Origin: Methanobacterium formicicum
GTDB taxonomy: Archaea; Methanobacteriota; Methanobacteria; Methanobacteriales; Methanobacteriaceae
Direction of reading: 5' to 3'
Length of the DNA: 26,462 nt
Assembly (NCBI RefSeq): GCF_029848115.1
Contig: NZ_JARVXG010000054.1
Coordinates: 42,501 to 68,962 of the forward strand
The number at the start of each line of letters is the position of its first letter. Within the stretch, counting starts at the first letter, position 1. Made by a program: the position numbers and the translations under genes. Below, piece by piece: positions 1 to 21,235 of this stretch. The notes below the pieces were generated by a model, which did not search any database, was not told the DNA's origin, and saw nothing but the letters and a program-made list of their open reading frames with translations.

Positions 1-1380
<1,380 letters not shown>

Positions 1381-1383
<3 letters not shown>

Positions 1384-1406
1384 TTTAACCAAGTAAGGTT
1401 AAATCA
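1381..1406. terminator. Perfect 10-bp stem-loop at the exporter stop codon
   Basis: TGATTTAACC (1381-1390, beginning with the stop codon) is the exact reverse complement of GGTTAAATCA (1397-1406), with a 6-base AAGTAA loop, followed by T-rich sequence. It lies between two converging genes and could act as a 3'-end structure for both. Archaeal termination depends mainly on T-runs, so a terminator role is inferred. Confidence 0.45.
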
Positions 1407-1596
1407 ATTCTCTTTAATTTAAACTAAATTCAACTAGACTTCAATTATTTACTTCTATTTTTTGATAGAATCTCTGAATTTATTTTTTTAAAGGTCTTAC
1501 TAAAAATTTAATTATTGAATACCTTAATTCTCTTTATAGTTTCCGTTAATAACTAATTTTATTAGAGTTAAAGAGAAATGAAGAAAAATTAGTGGT

Positions 1597-2205
1597 CTAT
1601 TTTAAGCGATCCCATAGTTGATTCATGTTGGAGGTCATTATTTGTTCTAAAGGTACTGTGGGCATTACCACCCACATCATAATCGTTCCAACCATAACAC
1701 TTTGGGTCATCAGTGCGAGTTCAGTGGGGTCAGTATCGTTCCTTATTACTCCCTGGGATATGCCTTCCTCAATGACTTCCTTGTTGAATTCAAGTAGATT
1801 ATAATAAAATTTGGTGTAATGTTCCTTAATTATGTCGTATTTGTGGACACCTTCTATTAATAATATGTGTAACGCTCTGTAATCAATGCCATTGGAGTTT
1901 TCCATAATTTCCGTCTTGTTACTGGCGTTTAAATCAGCCCCCACCAGGGTCAGCACTACTTTTTTCAATTTTTCCTGTGGATCCCCCTGGAAGTGTTTAA
2001 TCTGTTCTACAGTTGAATTAAAATAGTTAAATATATATTTTTCAATAACTGCGACCATTAAGGAATCTTTACTATCAAAATGGTAATAAAAGCCGCCAGT
2101 GGTAATATTTGATGCTTTTATAACTTCATTTAAGGAAACACTCGCAAATCCTTTTTCCAGAAAGAGATTGAAGGCGGTTTGGAGAATTCTAGATTTGGTG
2201 TCCAT
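1597..2205 (-). CDS. TetR/AcrR-family transcriptional regulator
   Basis: A 202-residue protein of typical TetR length. Residues 1-48 form the DNA-binding domain: the opening KSRILQTAFNLFLEKGF, the helix-turn-helix around SLNEVIKASNITTGGFYYHF, then DSKDSLMVAVIEKY. The remaining part is the alpha-helical ligand-binding and dimerisation domain, whose ligand is unknown. The family usually represses a nearby exporter or enzyme gene and its own gene. Here it is divergent from a short-chain dehydrogenase (192 bases apart) and convergent with a DHA2 exporter, so both are candidate targets. The ATG start lies inside an inverted repeat (2203-2220), which could be an autoregulatory operator. Confidence 0.9.
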   Translation of the reverse strand: MDTKSRILQTAFNLFLEKGFASVSLNEVIKASNITTGGFYYHFDSKDSLMVAVIEKYIFNYFNSTVEQIKHFQGDPQEKLKKVVLTLVGADLNASNKTEIMENSNGIDYRALHILLIEGVHKYDIIKEHYTKFYYNLLEFNKEVIEEGISQGVIRNDTDPTELALMTQSVMVGTIMMWVVMPTVPLEQIMTSNMNQLWDRLK

Positions 2206-2220
2206 AGATCATCATCTATG
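2203..2220. promoter_or_regulatory. Inverted repeat over the TetR start codon
   Basis: CATAGAT (2203-2209) and ATCTATG (2214-2220) are perfect 7-bp arms around a 4-base spacer. The left arm contains the complement of the TetR start codon. The size and dyad symmetry suit a TetR-family operator or an mRNA hairpin hiding the start. The role is inferred. Confidence 0.35.
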
Positions 2221-2321
2221 TTTTTTTAGTTCTTCCTATAAGATCATTTGGAACCTAACTATAATAATTAATCGTTACAAACAGAACAATCGCTAGGTTT
2301 TTTAGGGGGATAAGTCCCATG

Positions 2322-2351
2322 GTTATACATACAACCCAGAAGAATTACTGG
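2322..2351 (+). promoter_or_regulatory. Candidate dehydrogenase promoter with operator-like dyad
   Basis: A TATA-like TTATACATA (2322-2330) is followed by CCCAG (2334-2338) and CTGGG (2347-2351), a 5-bp dyad with an 8-base spacer lying near the expected start of transcription. A repressor such as the neighbouring TetR could bind there. The arms are short, so support is modest. Confidence 0.3.
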
Positions 2352-2397
2352 GAAAGATGTCTGGCAAAATTAACCTAAACACACTAGGAGGGATTAA

Positions 2398-3174
2398 ATG
2401 GAAAATTACTGTGATTTAAAGGGGAAAGTGGCCGTGGTGACCGGTGCTTCCGGTGGTCTGGGAGCAGATGCCGCCCGGGCCTATGCAAAACAAGGTGCAG
2501 ATGTAGCACTTCTGGCCCGGAGAAAAGAAAGATTGGAGGCCCTGGCTGAGGAAATCCGATCAACCGGACGAAGGGCCCTGGCAGTTCAGTGTGATGTGGC
2601 TAATGAGGAAAGTGTGGAAAAAGCTATTGAAGAAGTGATTGGTTACTTTGGAAAGATAGATATCCTCCTGAACAATGCCGGAGTGGCAATTCGTGGGGGA
2701 GTGTGTGATTTATGCGTGGAAGAGTGGGACATGGGAATGGATGTAAATGTTAAAGGAATTTTCCTGGTCTCCAAACACGTCATCCCCCACATGATTGAAA
2801 ATAAGTACGGAAAAATCGTGAACACCAGTTCCATCAACTCCATTGCCGGAGACAAGGATGACATGTTCATACGCCACGTTTACAATGCATCAAAAGCAGC
2901 AGTTCGTGGACTGACCATGGGAATGGCTTGTTCCTACGGGAAATACGGAATAACCGTAAATGCAGTTGGTCCTGGTCTTTTTGAATCTGAAATGACCGCC
3001 GACACTCTTTTTAAATCTGATGAGTTCCTAAAAGCATACAGCAGGATCGTACCCCTCAACCGTCCGGCCCGGAAAGGAGAACTAAATGGAGCAATCCTAT
3101 TCCTATCATCGGATGCTTCCTCCTACATAACCGGACAGACCATCTTTGTGGACGGTGGATTCTCCATAGTCTAG
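2398..3174 (+). CDS. Short-chain dehydrogenase/reductase (SDR), classical type
   Basis: A 258-residue NAD(P)-dependent oxidoreductase with a Rossmann fold. Visible motifs are the cofactor loop TGASGGLG (15-22), NNAG (92-95), the structural N117, and the catalytic Ser145-Tyr162-Lys166 within YNASK. RR at 41-42, after the second beta strand, suggests NADP preference. The Ser-Tyr gap is 17 residues rather than the usual 13, through an insertion around GDKDD. The C-terminal ITGQTIFVDGG is typical of the glucose, gluconate or 3-oxoacyl-ACP reductase-like SDRs; the substrate is not assignable. The start is supported by GGAGGGAT just upstream. The divergent TetR gene may control it. Confidence 0.88.
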   Translation: MENYCDLKGKVAVVTGASGGLGADAARAYAKQGADVALLARRKERLEALAEEIRSTGRRALAVQCDVANEESVEKAIEEVIGYFGKIDILLNNAGVAIRGGVCDLCVEEWDMGMDVNVKGIFLVSKHVIPHMIENKYGKIVNTSSINSIAGDKDDMFIRHVYNASKAAVRGLTMGMACSYGKYGITVNAVGPGLFESEMTADTLFKSDEFLKAYSRIVPLNRPARKGELNGAILFLSSDASSYITGQTIFVDGGFSIV

Positions 3175-3218
3175 TTAAAATGGTTAAAAATTTTAGTATA
3201 TTCTTTTTATTTTTTTTC

Positions 3219-3248
3219 AAATCCGGTAGGGGGATTTTAATTCTTTTT
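3219..3248. terminator. Stem-loop plus T-rich tract between convergent genes
   Basis: AAATCC (3219-3224) and GGATTT (3232-3237) can pair around a 7-base loop. T-rich tracts lie on both sides (about 3203-3217 and 3238-3250). It sits between the dehydrogenase and rad50, which converge, so it could end transcription from either side. Confidence 0.45.
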
Positions 3249-3301
3249 TCCCTGTTGCTGTCTTAACGTATTCTTCTTTATCTTTTAGGATTTCCTTTAG
3301 C

Positions 3302-9725
<6,424 letters not shown>

Positions 9726-9827
9726 TTGATCCCTCAAAATTAATATAAGTTTTGTTCTGTGAGTTTTTAGGATAAATAAGCGGATAATGATATTTCCGCA
9801 TTGTTATAACTATATTTGCCTACCTGA

Positions 9828-10618
<791 letters not shown>

Positions 10619-10637
10619 GGACATTCGCAGTTAATTA

Positions 10638-10647
10638 TTTTTTTTTT
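10638..10647 (+). terminator. T10 run after the double winged-helix gene
   Basis: Ten consecutive T residues begin 20 bases after the stop codon, with further T-rich sequence just downstream. Archaeal RNA polymerase commonly terminates at such runs. Confidence 0.5.
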
Positions 10648-10685
10648 GTCACGATTTTATCATTTTTTTCAAAGGCAAAGCTTAT

Positions 10686-10709
10686 TAATAGATTGAAGAT
10701 GATCTATTA
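10686..10709. repeat. 8-bp inverted repeat, possible hairpin
   Basis: TAATAGAT (10686-10693) and ATCTATTA (10702-10709) are perfect complements around the 8-base loop TGAAGATG. The element lies between two converging genes, next to a second inverted repeat. Its function is unknown. Confidence 0.4.
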
Positions 10710-10720
10710 TTACAGATAAA

Positions 10721-10806
10721 ACCTGGGAGTCAGTGTACCTTGAGTTGCACGTAAAAAGGGAGATATTTTAAAAAATAAATATTTGACCTTTAAAGTACTC
10801 CCAGGT
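10721..10806. repeat. 10-bp inverted repeats bounding 66 bases
   Basis: ACCTGGGAGT (10721-10730) and ACTCCCAGGT (10797-10806) are perfect 10-bp complements. The right arm is also part of a smaller dyad, AGTAC (10794-10798) and GTACT (10805-10809). The interior is A+T-rich with no open frame of note. It could be a structured RNA, a miniature mobile-element relic or a 3'-end structure for the DUF3800 transcript. No flanking target-site duplication is visible. Confidence 0.4.
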
Positions 10807-10820
10807 ACTGGACTATTCTT

Positions 10821-11426
10821 TTATAATTCAAATAACTTACAATCCATATCTATAAGATCAACGTAAGAATGGTTTCTATGTTCGAAGCTCTGGAAATAGG
10901 ACCATGCAATTATATCTACAAACTGTAATCCTTCCCATGAATTGGAATTACTATGATAAATTTCAACATTTCCCAATTCAGAACCTTCATTTAGATTATC
11001 TAAGAAATAGTTATCAAATTCCTGTCTAAGCGTTTGTTTTCCCTTTGATCTGTCAATTCTAATTATGATATTGTCCTGAATTTTTATTTGCTTAGCTAAA
11101 GCACCTGCAATATAATTATATAAACTATTTAAATCTTTTTGATGAAATAATCTTTTATTTGTTCTTTTTTCAAAAACAACGCAATGTAGCTTGGCTCCCA
11201 CTACATTGTTTAGTGCAGTGATCATGTGTTTTATCACCGCATCGGAAGAACTATTGGCTTTGATTTCATTTGCCTTTTTTAACTCTTTCTTAAATTTGTT
11301 CCTTCTCATATTCTTGATGATCTTTCTAAGCGGTTGAGTATCTTCTACTAAAAGGGAGGCTATTATCAGATAATTGGATCCTCTTATTCCCGGATCTCCT
11401 GACTCATCTAAAAACATGTATTTCAA
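10821..11426 (-). CDS. DUF3800 domain protein (predicted RNase H-like fold)
   Basis: A 201-residue protein with the hallmark FLDESGD near the N-terminus (Asp7, Glu8, Asp11). Further acidic positions are Asp125 in IRIDRSKG and Asp171 in LQFVDIIAW. This matches DUF3800, a family scattered through bacteria, archaea and phages, often on mobile or defence-associated DNA, with acidic residues arranged like a metal-dependent RNase H-like enzyme; its activity is unproven. The TTG start at 11426 is chosen because AGGG lies 8 bases upstream, whereas the first ATG (11417) would be too far from it. A TATA-like TTTTATACA lies upstream on the minus strand near 11446-11456. Codon use is much more A+T-rich than in neighbours, suggesting acquisition by transfer. 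Confidence 0.82.
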   Translation of the reverse strand: MKYMFLDESGDPGIRGSNYLIIASLLVEDTQPLRKIIKNMRRNKFKKELKKANEIKANSSSDAVIKHMITALNNVVGAKLHCVVFEKRTNKRLFHQKDLNSLYNYIAGALAKQIKIQDNIIIRIDRSKGKQTLRQEFDNYFLDNLNEGSELGNVEIYHSNSNSWEGLQFVDIIAWSYFQSFEHRNHSYVDLIDMDCKLFEL

Positions 11427-11461
11427 AAGATCATCCCTAAATGTAATGTATAAAAGAAGTA

Positions 11462-11512
11462 GTTAGATCCATATAAAATTTATTAATTATATTAATAATT
11501 TTATTATCTAAC
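11462..11512. repeat. Long imperfect palindrome between thermonuclease and DUF3800 genes
   Basis: GTTAGAT (11462-11468) pairs with ATCTAAC (11506-11512). The A+T-rich interior continues the symmetry through TTATTAAT and ATTAATAA around a short centre near 11489. The whole 51-base element can fold as a hairpin. It lies downstream of the thermonuclease gene and at the upstream edge of the DUF3800 promoter. It may be a terminator, a protein-binding site or an insertion relic. Confidence 0.45.
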
Positions 11513-11549
11513 CTTAAATCGGAGAAGAGTTTTCAAAAGACAAAATAAT

Positions 11550-12041
<492 letters not shown>

Positions 12042-12105
12042 TTTTATCATCCTGATGGTATTCTGTAGGAATTAATTTATTTATTAAATAATAAGAAGAT
12101 TTTTT

Positions 12106-13185
<1,080 letters not shown>

Positions 13186-13498
13186 TTAAATATTCTAAGG
13201 ATTTATTTTATTTAATTAACTTTTTTCCCGTTCATTATTGTTGTTTAATAGAATAACACTTTTTTTTATTTCATTTTTTAGGATTAGTCTTTAAAATTAT
13301 ATAAAAATGGTTTAATTTTAATTAAATTAAAAATTAAGAATTAATAATTCTTTAATAGTAATTTGAACTATTTTTTGACATTAAATCAGAATTTTTATTT
13401 TTTTATATTCATGAATATTGCTGTTTTGTATATGTTAATATGAATATAAAGTATTAAATATAAATATTAGCCCAATATCTGTGGTATAAGGTGAGTTC
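13186..13498. other. A+T-rich intergenic region, no gene seen
   Basis: These 313 bases between galE and the TPR gene are very A+T-rich with several T-runs, likely including the galE termination region. Near the right end, TATA-like ATATAAAGTATTAAATATAA (about 13444-13463) could be the TPR promoter, and GGTGA (13490-13494) is its ribosome site. No open frame or RNA gene was recognised. Confidence 0.5.
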
Positions 13499-14389
13499 AT
13501 GGTATTATTTGATAGTTTCAAAAAGGGTTCAGTTAATGCTAATGGTATTAAACTTGCTAATCTTGGTAAATATCAAGAAGCATTGGAATGTTTTGACAAA
13601 GCTATAAAGTTGTCTCCTAACCGATCTGAAACCTGGTACAATAAAGGTTCTGCCCTTTTGAAACTTGGAAGGTATCAAGAAGCTTTAGAATGCTACGATA
13701 AATCTTTAAAATTAAACTCAAAAGATCCAATGAATTGGTTTAAGAAAGGTATGACTTTAGGAAATCTCAAAAAACAAAAAGAAGCTTTAGAATGCTACAA
13801 TGAATCTTTAAAATTGGATCAAGGAAATTATAAAGTGTGGTATAATAAAGGAGTAACCCTTGAAATACTTGGAAGGGATAAAGAAGCTTTAGAATGTTTC
13901 AAGGAGGCTTCAAAAATAAACCCAAAAGATTCCAAAGCATGGTACAACTATGGTTTCATTTTAGAAAAAAGGTTTGGAAGGGATAAAGAAGCTTTAGAAT
14001 GCTACAACAAAGTTTTAGAGTTAGACAAAAATGATTATACTGCGTGGTATAACAAAGGAAATATTCTAAAAGAGTTTGGTAAATACCAAAAAGCTTTGGA
14101 TTGTTTTGATGAGGTATTAAAGTTAAATCCGGAATTTACAGGGGGTTGGGGAGATAAAGGGCTTGTTTTAAATGAACTTAAAAGAAATAAAGAAGCCTTA
14201 ACATGTTTTAATAGGGTTATATTGTTAGATCCAGCCGATGCAAGAGGTTATTATTACAAAGGAATCACAATCATGTAAATGGGTGTAGATCAAGAAGCCA
14301 TGGAATGCTTTGAAAAAGCTTTAGAGTTAGATCCTAATTTTGAACAGGCTAAGAAAGCTAAAGAGGAAATTTTAGCTTCTAAATCATAA
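13499..14389 (+). pseudogene. Tetratricopeptide-repeat (TPR) protein gene with in-frame TAA
   Basis: The first open part (13499-14278) encodes 259 residues made of seven consecutive 34-35-residue TPRs with the usual W/YYNKG, L..LG, Y.EALECY and KLxP landmarks. Such repeats form helical scaffolds for protein-protein contact. The eighth repeat starts at YYYKGITIM and is cut by TAA at 14276-14278. The same frame then continues without interruption to 14389 with the rest of that repeat (QEAMECFEKALELDP and a helical cap ending EILASKS). The simplest reading is a recent nonsense mutation that shortens a protein of about 296 residues. The truncated form may still fold. A restart at ATG 14279 is possible but has no ribosome site. 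GGTGA lies 4 bases before ATG 13499. The gene is A+T-rich compared with its neighbours. Confidence 0.8.
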
Positions 14390-14471
14390 CTAATTTATTG
14401 CTTACCTAGGCTCTTATCCAGGAAGATTAATTATATGAAACAGGTAAGAAATGGATTTTCAAATGTAGGTA

Positions 14472-14512
14472 ATCTTAGAAAGGAATTCACTGCTCAGAAT
14501 TCCTCCTAAGGT
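14472..14512. terminator. Strong hairpin between TPR gene and galU
   Basis: AGGAATTC (14481-14488) and GAATTCCT (14497-14504) form a perfect 8-bp stem around ACTGCTCA. The stem extends outward past a small internal loop through CTTAG (14474-14478) and CTAAG (14506-14510). It lies between converging genes, just past the galU stop, and could be a 3'-end structure. There is no long T-run after it, so termination is inferred. Confidence 0.45.
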
Positions 14513-14519
14513 GAAATAT

Positions 14520-15365
<846 letters not shown>

Positions 15366-15396
15366 AATCGTGCCTCCTTAATTCTAATTTTCCAGT

Positions 15397-15422
15397 TCCC
15401 TGTGTCTTTAGATATTCAGGGA
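15397..15422 (-). promoter_or_regulatory. Inverted repeat in the galU upstream/leader region
   Basis: TCCCTG (15397-15402) and CAGGGA (15417-15422) are perfect 6-bp arms with a 14-base spacer. A TATA-like tract on the minus strand at about 15442-15455 would place the galU transcript start at or near this repeat. It may be an operator or a leader hairpin. Inference only. Confidence 0.3.
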
Positions 15423-15597
15423 CGTGCTAATTGGTAATAATTAAATTTGTAAGTTTTAGTCTAAAATTATTTCAATTTATTTCTAAAATAATCTTTATGT
15501 ATTAAATATCTTTCATATTTTTGGACAGGGGGTATGTGAGATAGGGCTTATAATTTTCCCCCAACATCATTCATGGTAATGGTTAATAAGAGAGAGA

Positions 15598-15606
15598 TAT
15601 ATAAAA
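15598..15606 (+). promoter_or_regulatory. TATA box of the rmlC-rmlB operon
   Basis: TATATAAAA is a near-ideal archaeal TATA box. Transcription would begin near 15626-15630, just before GGTG (15627-15630) and the ATG at 15636. It falls downstream of an in-frame ATG at 15573, which argues against that earlier start. Confidence 0.6.
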
Positions 15607-15614
15607 CTTTCCAA

Positions 15615-16103
<489 letters not shown>

Positions 16104-16115
16104 AGGTGATTTTTA

Positions 16116-17049
<934 letters not shown>

Positions 17050-17051
<2 letters not shown>

Positions 17052-17091
17052 GATGTGCCTAATCAGCACACCTTAACTATTTTTTTTTTTT
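17050..17091 (+). terminator. Stem-loop plus T12 terminator after rmlB
   Basis: TGTGC (17054-17058) and GCACA (17066-17070) pair around a 7-base loop. The stem extends by AAG (17050-17052) and CTT (17072-17074) across one mismatch. Twelve T residues follow at 17080-17091. This is the clearest terminator in the window and overlaps the rmlB stop codon. Confidence 0.75.
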
Positions 17092-17163
17092 AAATTGATG
17101 TAGATGTCAATTGGGGGATTAATATTTTAAAGTTGTGGCAGTGTAGTTTAAACTAGGGCTTAT

Positions 17164-17466
17164 CTAATCAAAGGTCAGATTCAAGTCCTTTAAAATCTTA
17201 TTAAACTCCTTCTGTCCCATATCATATATTAAAATGGTTTTCTGGCGGCTTTTATGCCCGGCAACAATGTCTGTGGCGTGGCCTGTCAACTGGGAGAACT
17301 CTTTCATTAGTTCCTTATTGGCTTTACCTTTAGTTGGCTGGGATTTGAGTTTCACTTCCAGGGTTTTCCTCCACTGGTTGTAGCCGGTTATCTGGAACTG
17401 GTCCGACTTAGGTGAAACTTCTATCATCACGGTTATCCCCTGGGGGGTAGTTTTAACTGCCTGCAT
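17164..17466 (-). CDS. DUF167 (YggU-family) protein
   Basis: A 100-residue small alpha/beta protein of the DUF167/YggU family, widely conserved and without an established function. Family features are the opening AVKTTPQGITVMIEVSPKSDQF, the PTKGKANKELMKEF segment, and the GHKSRQKTILI strand. ATG 17466 is chosen because GGGTG lies about 9 bases upstream and homologues begin at about this residue; a GTG four codons upstream (17478) overlaps that ribosome site. It converges with rmlB and stands alone on the minus strand. Confidence 0.85.
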   Translation of the reverse strand: MQAVKTTPQGITVMIEVSPKSDQFQITGYNQWRKTLEVKLKSQPTKGKANKELMKEFSQLTGHATDIVAGHKSRQKTILIYDMGQKEFNKILKDLNLTFD

Positions 17467-17651
17467 AAATGAAAGCACCCTGCCATCAACTGATTTATTT
17501 TCAATATTTCAATCTTTATCTTCTAATTACTTAAACCCCTTTAAAGTAATTCACACTAAGTAAGAAAACTCTGGTAATAATTAAGGGCTTTTTATTGTTC
17601 AGGTAAACTGTTTTAAGCATTTAAATAGGGTACCAATCAGTAACGGTAACC

Positions 17652-17660
17652 TTTAAATAG
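17652..17660 (+). promoter_or_regulatory. TATA box for tRNA-Leu (with an identical upstream copy)
   Basis: TTTAAATAG at 17652-17660 is repeated exactly at 17620-17628. The proximal copy would start transcription near 17681, giving a leader of about 30 bases that RNase P would remove. The distal copy may be a second promoter or chance. Confidence 0.45.
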
Positions 17661-17672
17661 TGTAAGTAAGAG

Positions 17673-17805
<133 letters not shown>

Positions 17806-17807
17806 AC

Positions 17808-17815
17808 TTTTTTTT
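17808..17815 (+). terminator. T8 run after tRNA-Leu
   Basis: Eight T residues begin 12 bases past the tRNA end, a usual archaeal termination signal for a tRNA transcript. Confidence 0.5.
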
Positions 17816-17832
17816 ATCGTTAAATATTATTT

Positions 17833-18243
17833 TCAGACTTTAATTATAACTTTCAGGGGTTTTCCCTCCTGGAGATCCTTTACCAGGTCCGGGTTCAAAT
17901 CCACGGCAGCCTGGTCAGCGTGTATCATCAGGGTCCGGCTGCAGGTGTAATCACTTTTACGACAGACCATGTCGGTGGGGTGATCCAGAGTCAGCGCCGG
18001 GTGCCCGTACCCGGTGATAACGTTTTTTGCATTTTCTGTTTCCAGGACCACATGAATCTTAGTTTCTTCATTCTGAATGGCATTCTTCATCGCGCGGGGA
18101 AGGTCTTTTAGGGAAAAATTAGCCGATACTCCCACAATACAATCTGCTGCCAGTCCTATCTTGGTATCCTGGGTTACTTCGAAGGTGGTTTTGTGTTGGG
18201 AGGTTACGTTGTGATGTCCTCTGGCTTGAAAGGTATATTCCAT
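17833..18243 (-). CDS. DUF371 archaeal conserved protein
   Basis: A 136-residue protein matching DUF371, a family found mainly in archaea and without a known function. Recognisable features are the opening ARGHHNVTSQHKTTFEVT, the [19 protein letters not shown] stretch, the GYGHPALTLDHPTDMVCRKS segment, and a C-terminal acidic/hydrophobic tail. Conserved His, Asp and Cys residues would suit metal or nucleic-acid binding, but nothing visible decides this. GGTGA lies a few bases upstream of the ATG. The gene converges with tRNA-Leu and is divergent from the metallo-beta-lactamase gene, 126 bases apart. Confidence 0.82.
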   Translation of the reverse strand: MEYTFQARGHHNVTSQHKTTFEVTQDTKIGLAADCIVGVSANFSLKDLPRAMKNAIQNEETKIHVVLETENAKNVITGYGHPALTLDHPTDMVCRKSDYTCSRTLMIHADQAAVDLNPDLVKDLQEGKPLKVIIKV

Positions 18244-18369
18244 TTAATTCACCGTTTAACTTTTATATGAATGTGATGATCATTAATTTAGTGTTAGGGG
18301 TATATAGTTAAGAACATATGTAGGGGATACTAGGAACGATGGGAACTAACTGGTTCCAGGTGTATTTAC

Positions 18370-19194
18370 ATGAAGATCACTTGTATAATAGATAACCGGG
18401 CAGGATTTAAATCAAATTTATATGCCGAGCATGGGTTTTCCTTACTGGTGGAACGGGAGAACAAAACTCTTATGGTGGACACGGGGAAAACTCCCCTGGT
18501 AATGAGGCACAACCTGGATGTTTTGGGCATCACTACCGTGGAGGAAGTGCTCCTCAGCCACGGGCACAACGACCATACTGGTGGATTATCGGCCCTCCTG
18601 GACAGTAAAATTAACAGTCACCCTAATGAAACCAAATTTTATATGCATCCTCAAGCTTTAGCTCCTAAATATGCAGTGAGGGATGATGAGAAACGTTACA
18701 TTGGTTTCCCGGAAACAGTTGATCCGGAAACACTTAACTGGGAATGGGTTACTGAGAACACTTCTCTGGGTAAAGATACCTGGATCTTCAACCAGGTGGA
18801 TTACCAGTGCGGTTTTGAACCCATACCCCCATATTTGAGGGTTGAAGTGGGTGGAAAACTCCTACCGGATAAATTTGAGGATGAACTGAACCTGGTGATG
18901 AAAACTGATGAGGGTTTGGTGGTGTTTTCCGGTTGTGCCCATAAAGGCATCGTCAACATACTCTACTCTGTCAAGGAATACTTTCAGGACGAAATATACG
19001 CAGTTATTGGAGGTTCCCACCTCATGAATGCCCCTCCACAGCGTATAGAAAACACAGTGGAAGCCATCAAAAAACTGAACCCGGGAGTCATTGCCATGGG
19101 TCATTGCACGGGTTTTGAAGCATTATGTCACTTTAAAAGAGAGTTTGGGGATAAATTCATCCCCCTGGCATCGGGTGTGGGGTTCCATCTTTAA
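18370..19194 (+). CDS. Metallo-beta-lactamase fold protein, COG1237 type
   Basis: A 274-residue MBL-fold hydrolase. The metal-binding HGHNDH motif spans His64 to His69 in LLSHGHNDHTGG. FSGCAHKG (about residues 180-187), GGSHL and the late GHCTGFEAL segment supply the other ligands expected for this family. COG1237 members are often named 7,8-dihydropterin-6-methyl-4-(beta-D-ribofuranosyl)aminobenzene-5'-phosphate synthase after work on a Methanocaldococcus protein, linking them to methanopterin synthesis, though that role is not secure for every member. AGGTG lies upstream of the ATG. A Uri-type nuclease gene follows after 21 bases, so the two probably form an operon. Confidence 0.82.
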   Translation: MKITCIIDNRAGFKSNLYAEHGFSLLVERENKTLMVDTGKTPLVMRHNLDVLGITTVEEVLLSHGHNDHTGGLSALLDSKINSHPNETKFYMHPQALAPKYAVRDDEKRYIGFPETVDPETLNWEWVTENTSLGKDTWIFNQVDYQCGFEPIPPYLRVEVGGKLLPDKFEDELNLVMKTDEGLVVFSGCAHKGIVNILYSVKEYFQDEIYAVIGGSHLMNAPPQRIENTVEAIKKLNPGVIAMGHCTGFEALCHFKREFGDKFIPLASGVGFHL

Positions 19195-19215
19195 AATGAC
19201 TTTGAGTGAATAGTT

Positions 19216-19665
<450 letters not shown>

Positions 19666-19718
19666 TCAGGGTTTTAAGTGTTGGATGGATTTAATTAGAT
19701 TTTTTTATGGAATTTTCC

Positions 19719-20989
<1,271 letters not shown>

Positions 20990-21156
20990 ATCAACTCCTT
21001 TCTGGAACATTCTCCCATTATTATAAGTGTTTTTGGGCTTTTAATTTCAGTATCTTCTTATTAGATATAACCTTATTGTGGGATAAAATTTTTCTATTTC
21101 TATCTTGGGTTGGGATCTTAACTACCTATTGATCACGAGCTACTTGAATCCTAACC

Positions 21157-21206
21157 TTTATATAACAAATGATTCATTTAATTAATAGTTCATAAAATTA
21201 ACTATT
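21157..21206 (+). promoter_or_regulatory. MarR/exporter promoter with two operator-like palindromes
   Basis: TTTATATAA (21157-21165) is a TATA box predicting a start near 21186. Directly after it, AAATGA/TCATTT form a palindrome centred on 21173 (21167-21179). AATAGTT (21184-21190) and AACTATT (21200-21206) form a second, with 7-bp arms, across the expected start. The placement suits repression by the MarR protein encoded just downstream. Confidence 0.5.
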
Positions 21207-21235
21207 CAGTAATTTAATTAAATGTGGTGGATTGG

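Noticed and set aside
10721..10806. Insertion sequence or miniature transposon
   Set aside because: The 10-bp inverted ends are suggestive, but no target-site duplication or transposase is present, so it is listed only as a repeat.
14276..14278. Programmed recoding of the TPR stop codon
   Set aside because: The codon is TAA, not the TAG of pyrrolysine or the TGA of selenocysteine, and I saw no clear stop-codon-proximal recoding structure.
14435..14509. Short plus-strand frame of 24 codons starting ATG AAA CAG
   Set aside because: It has no ribosome site, no recognisable product, and its end coincides with the strong hairpin at 14472-14512.
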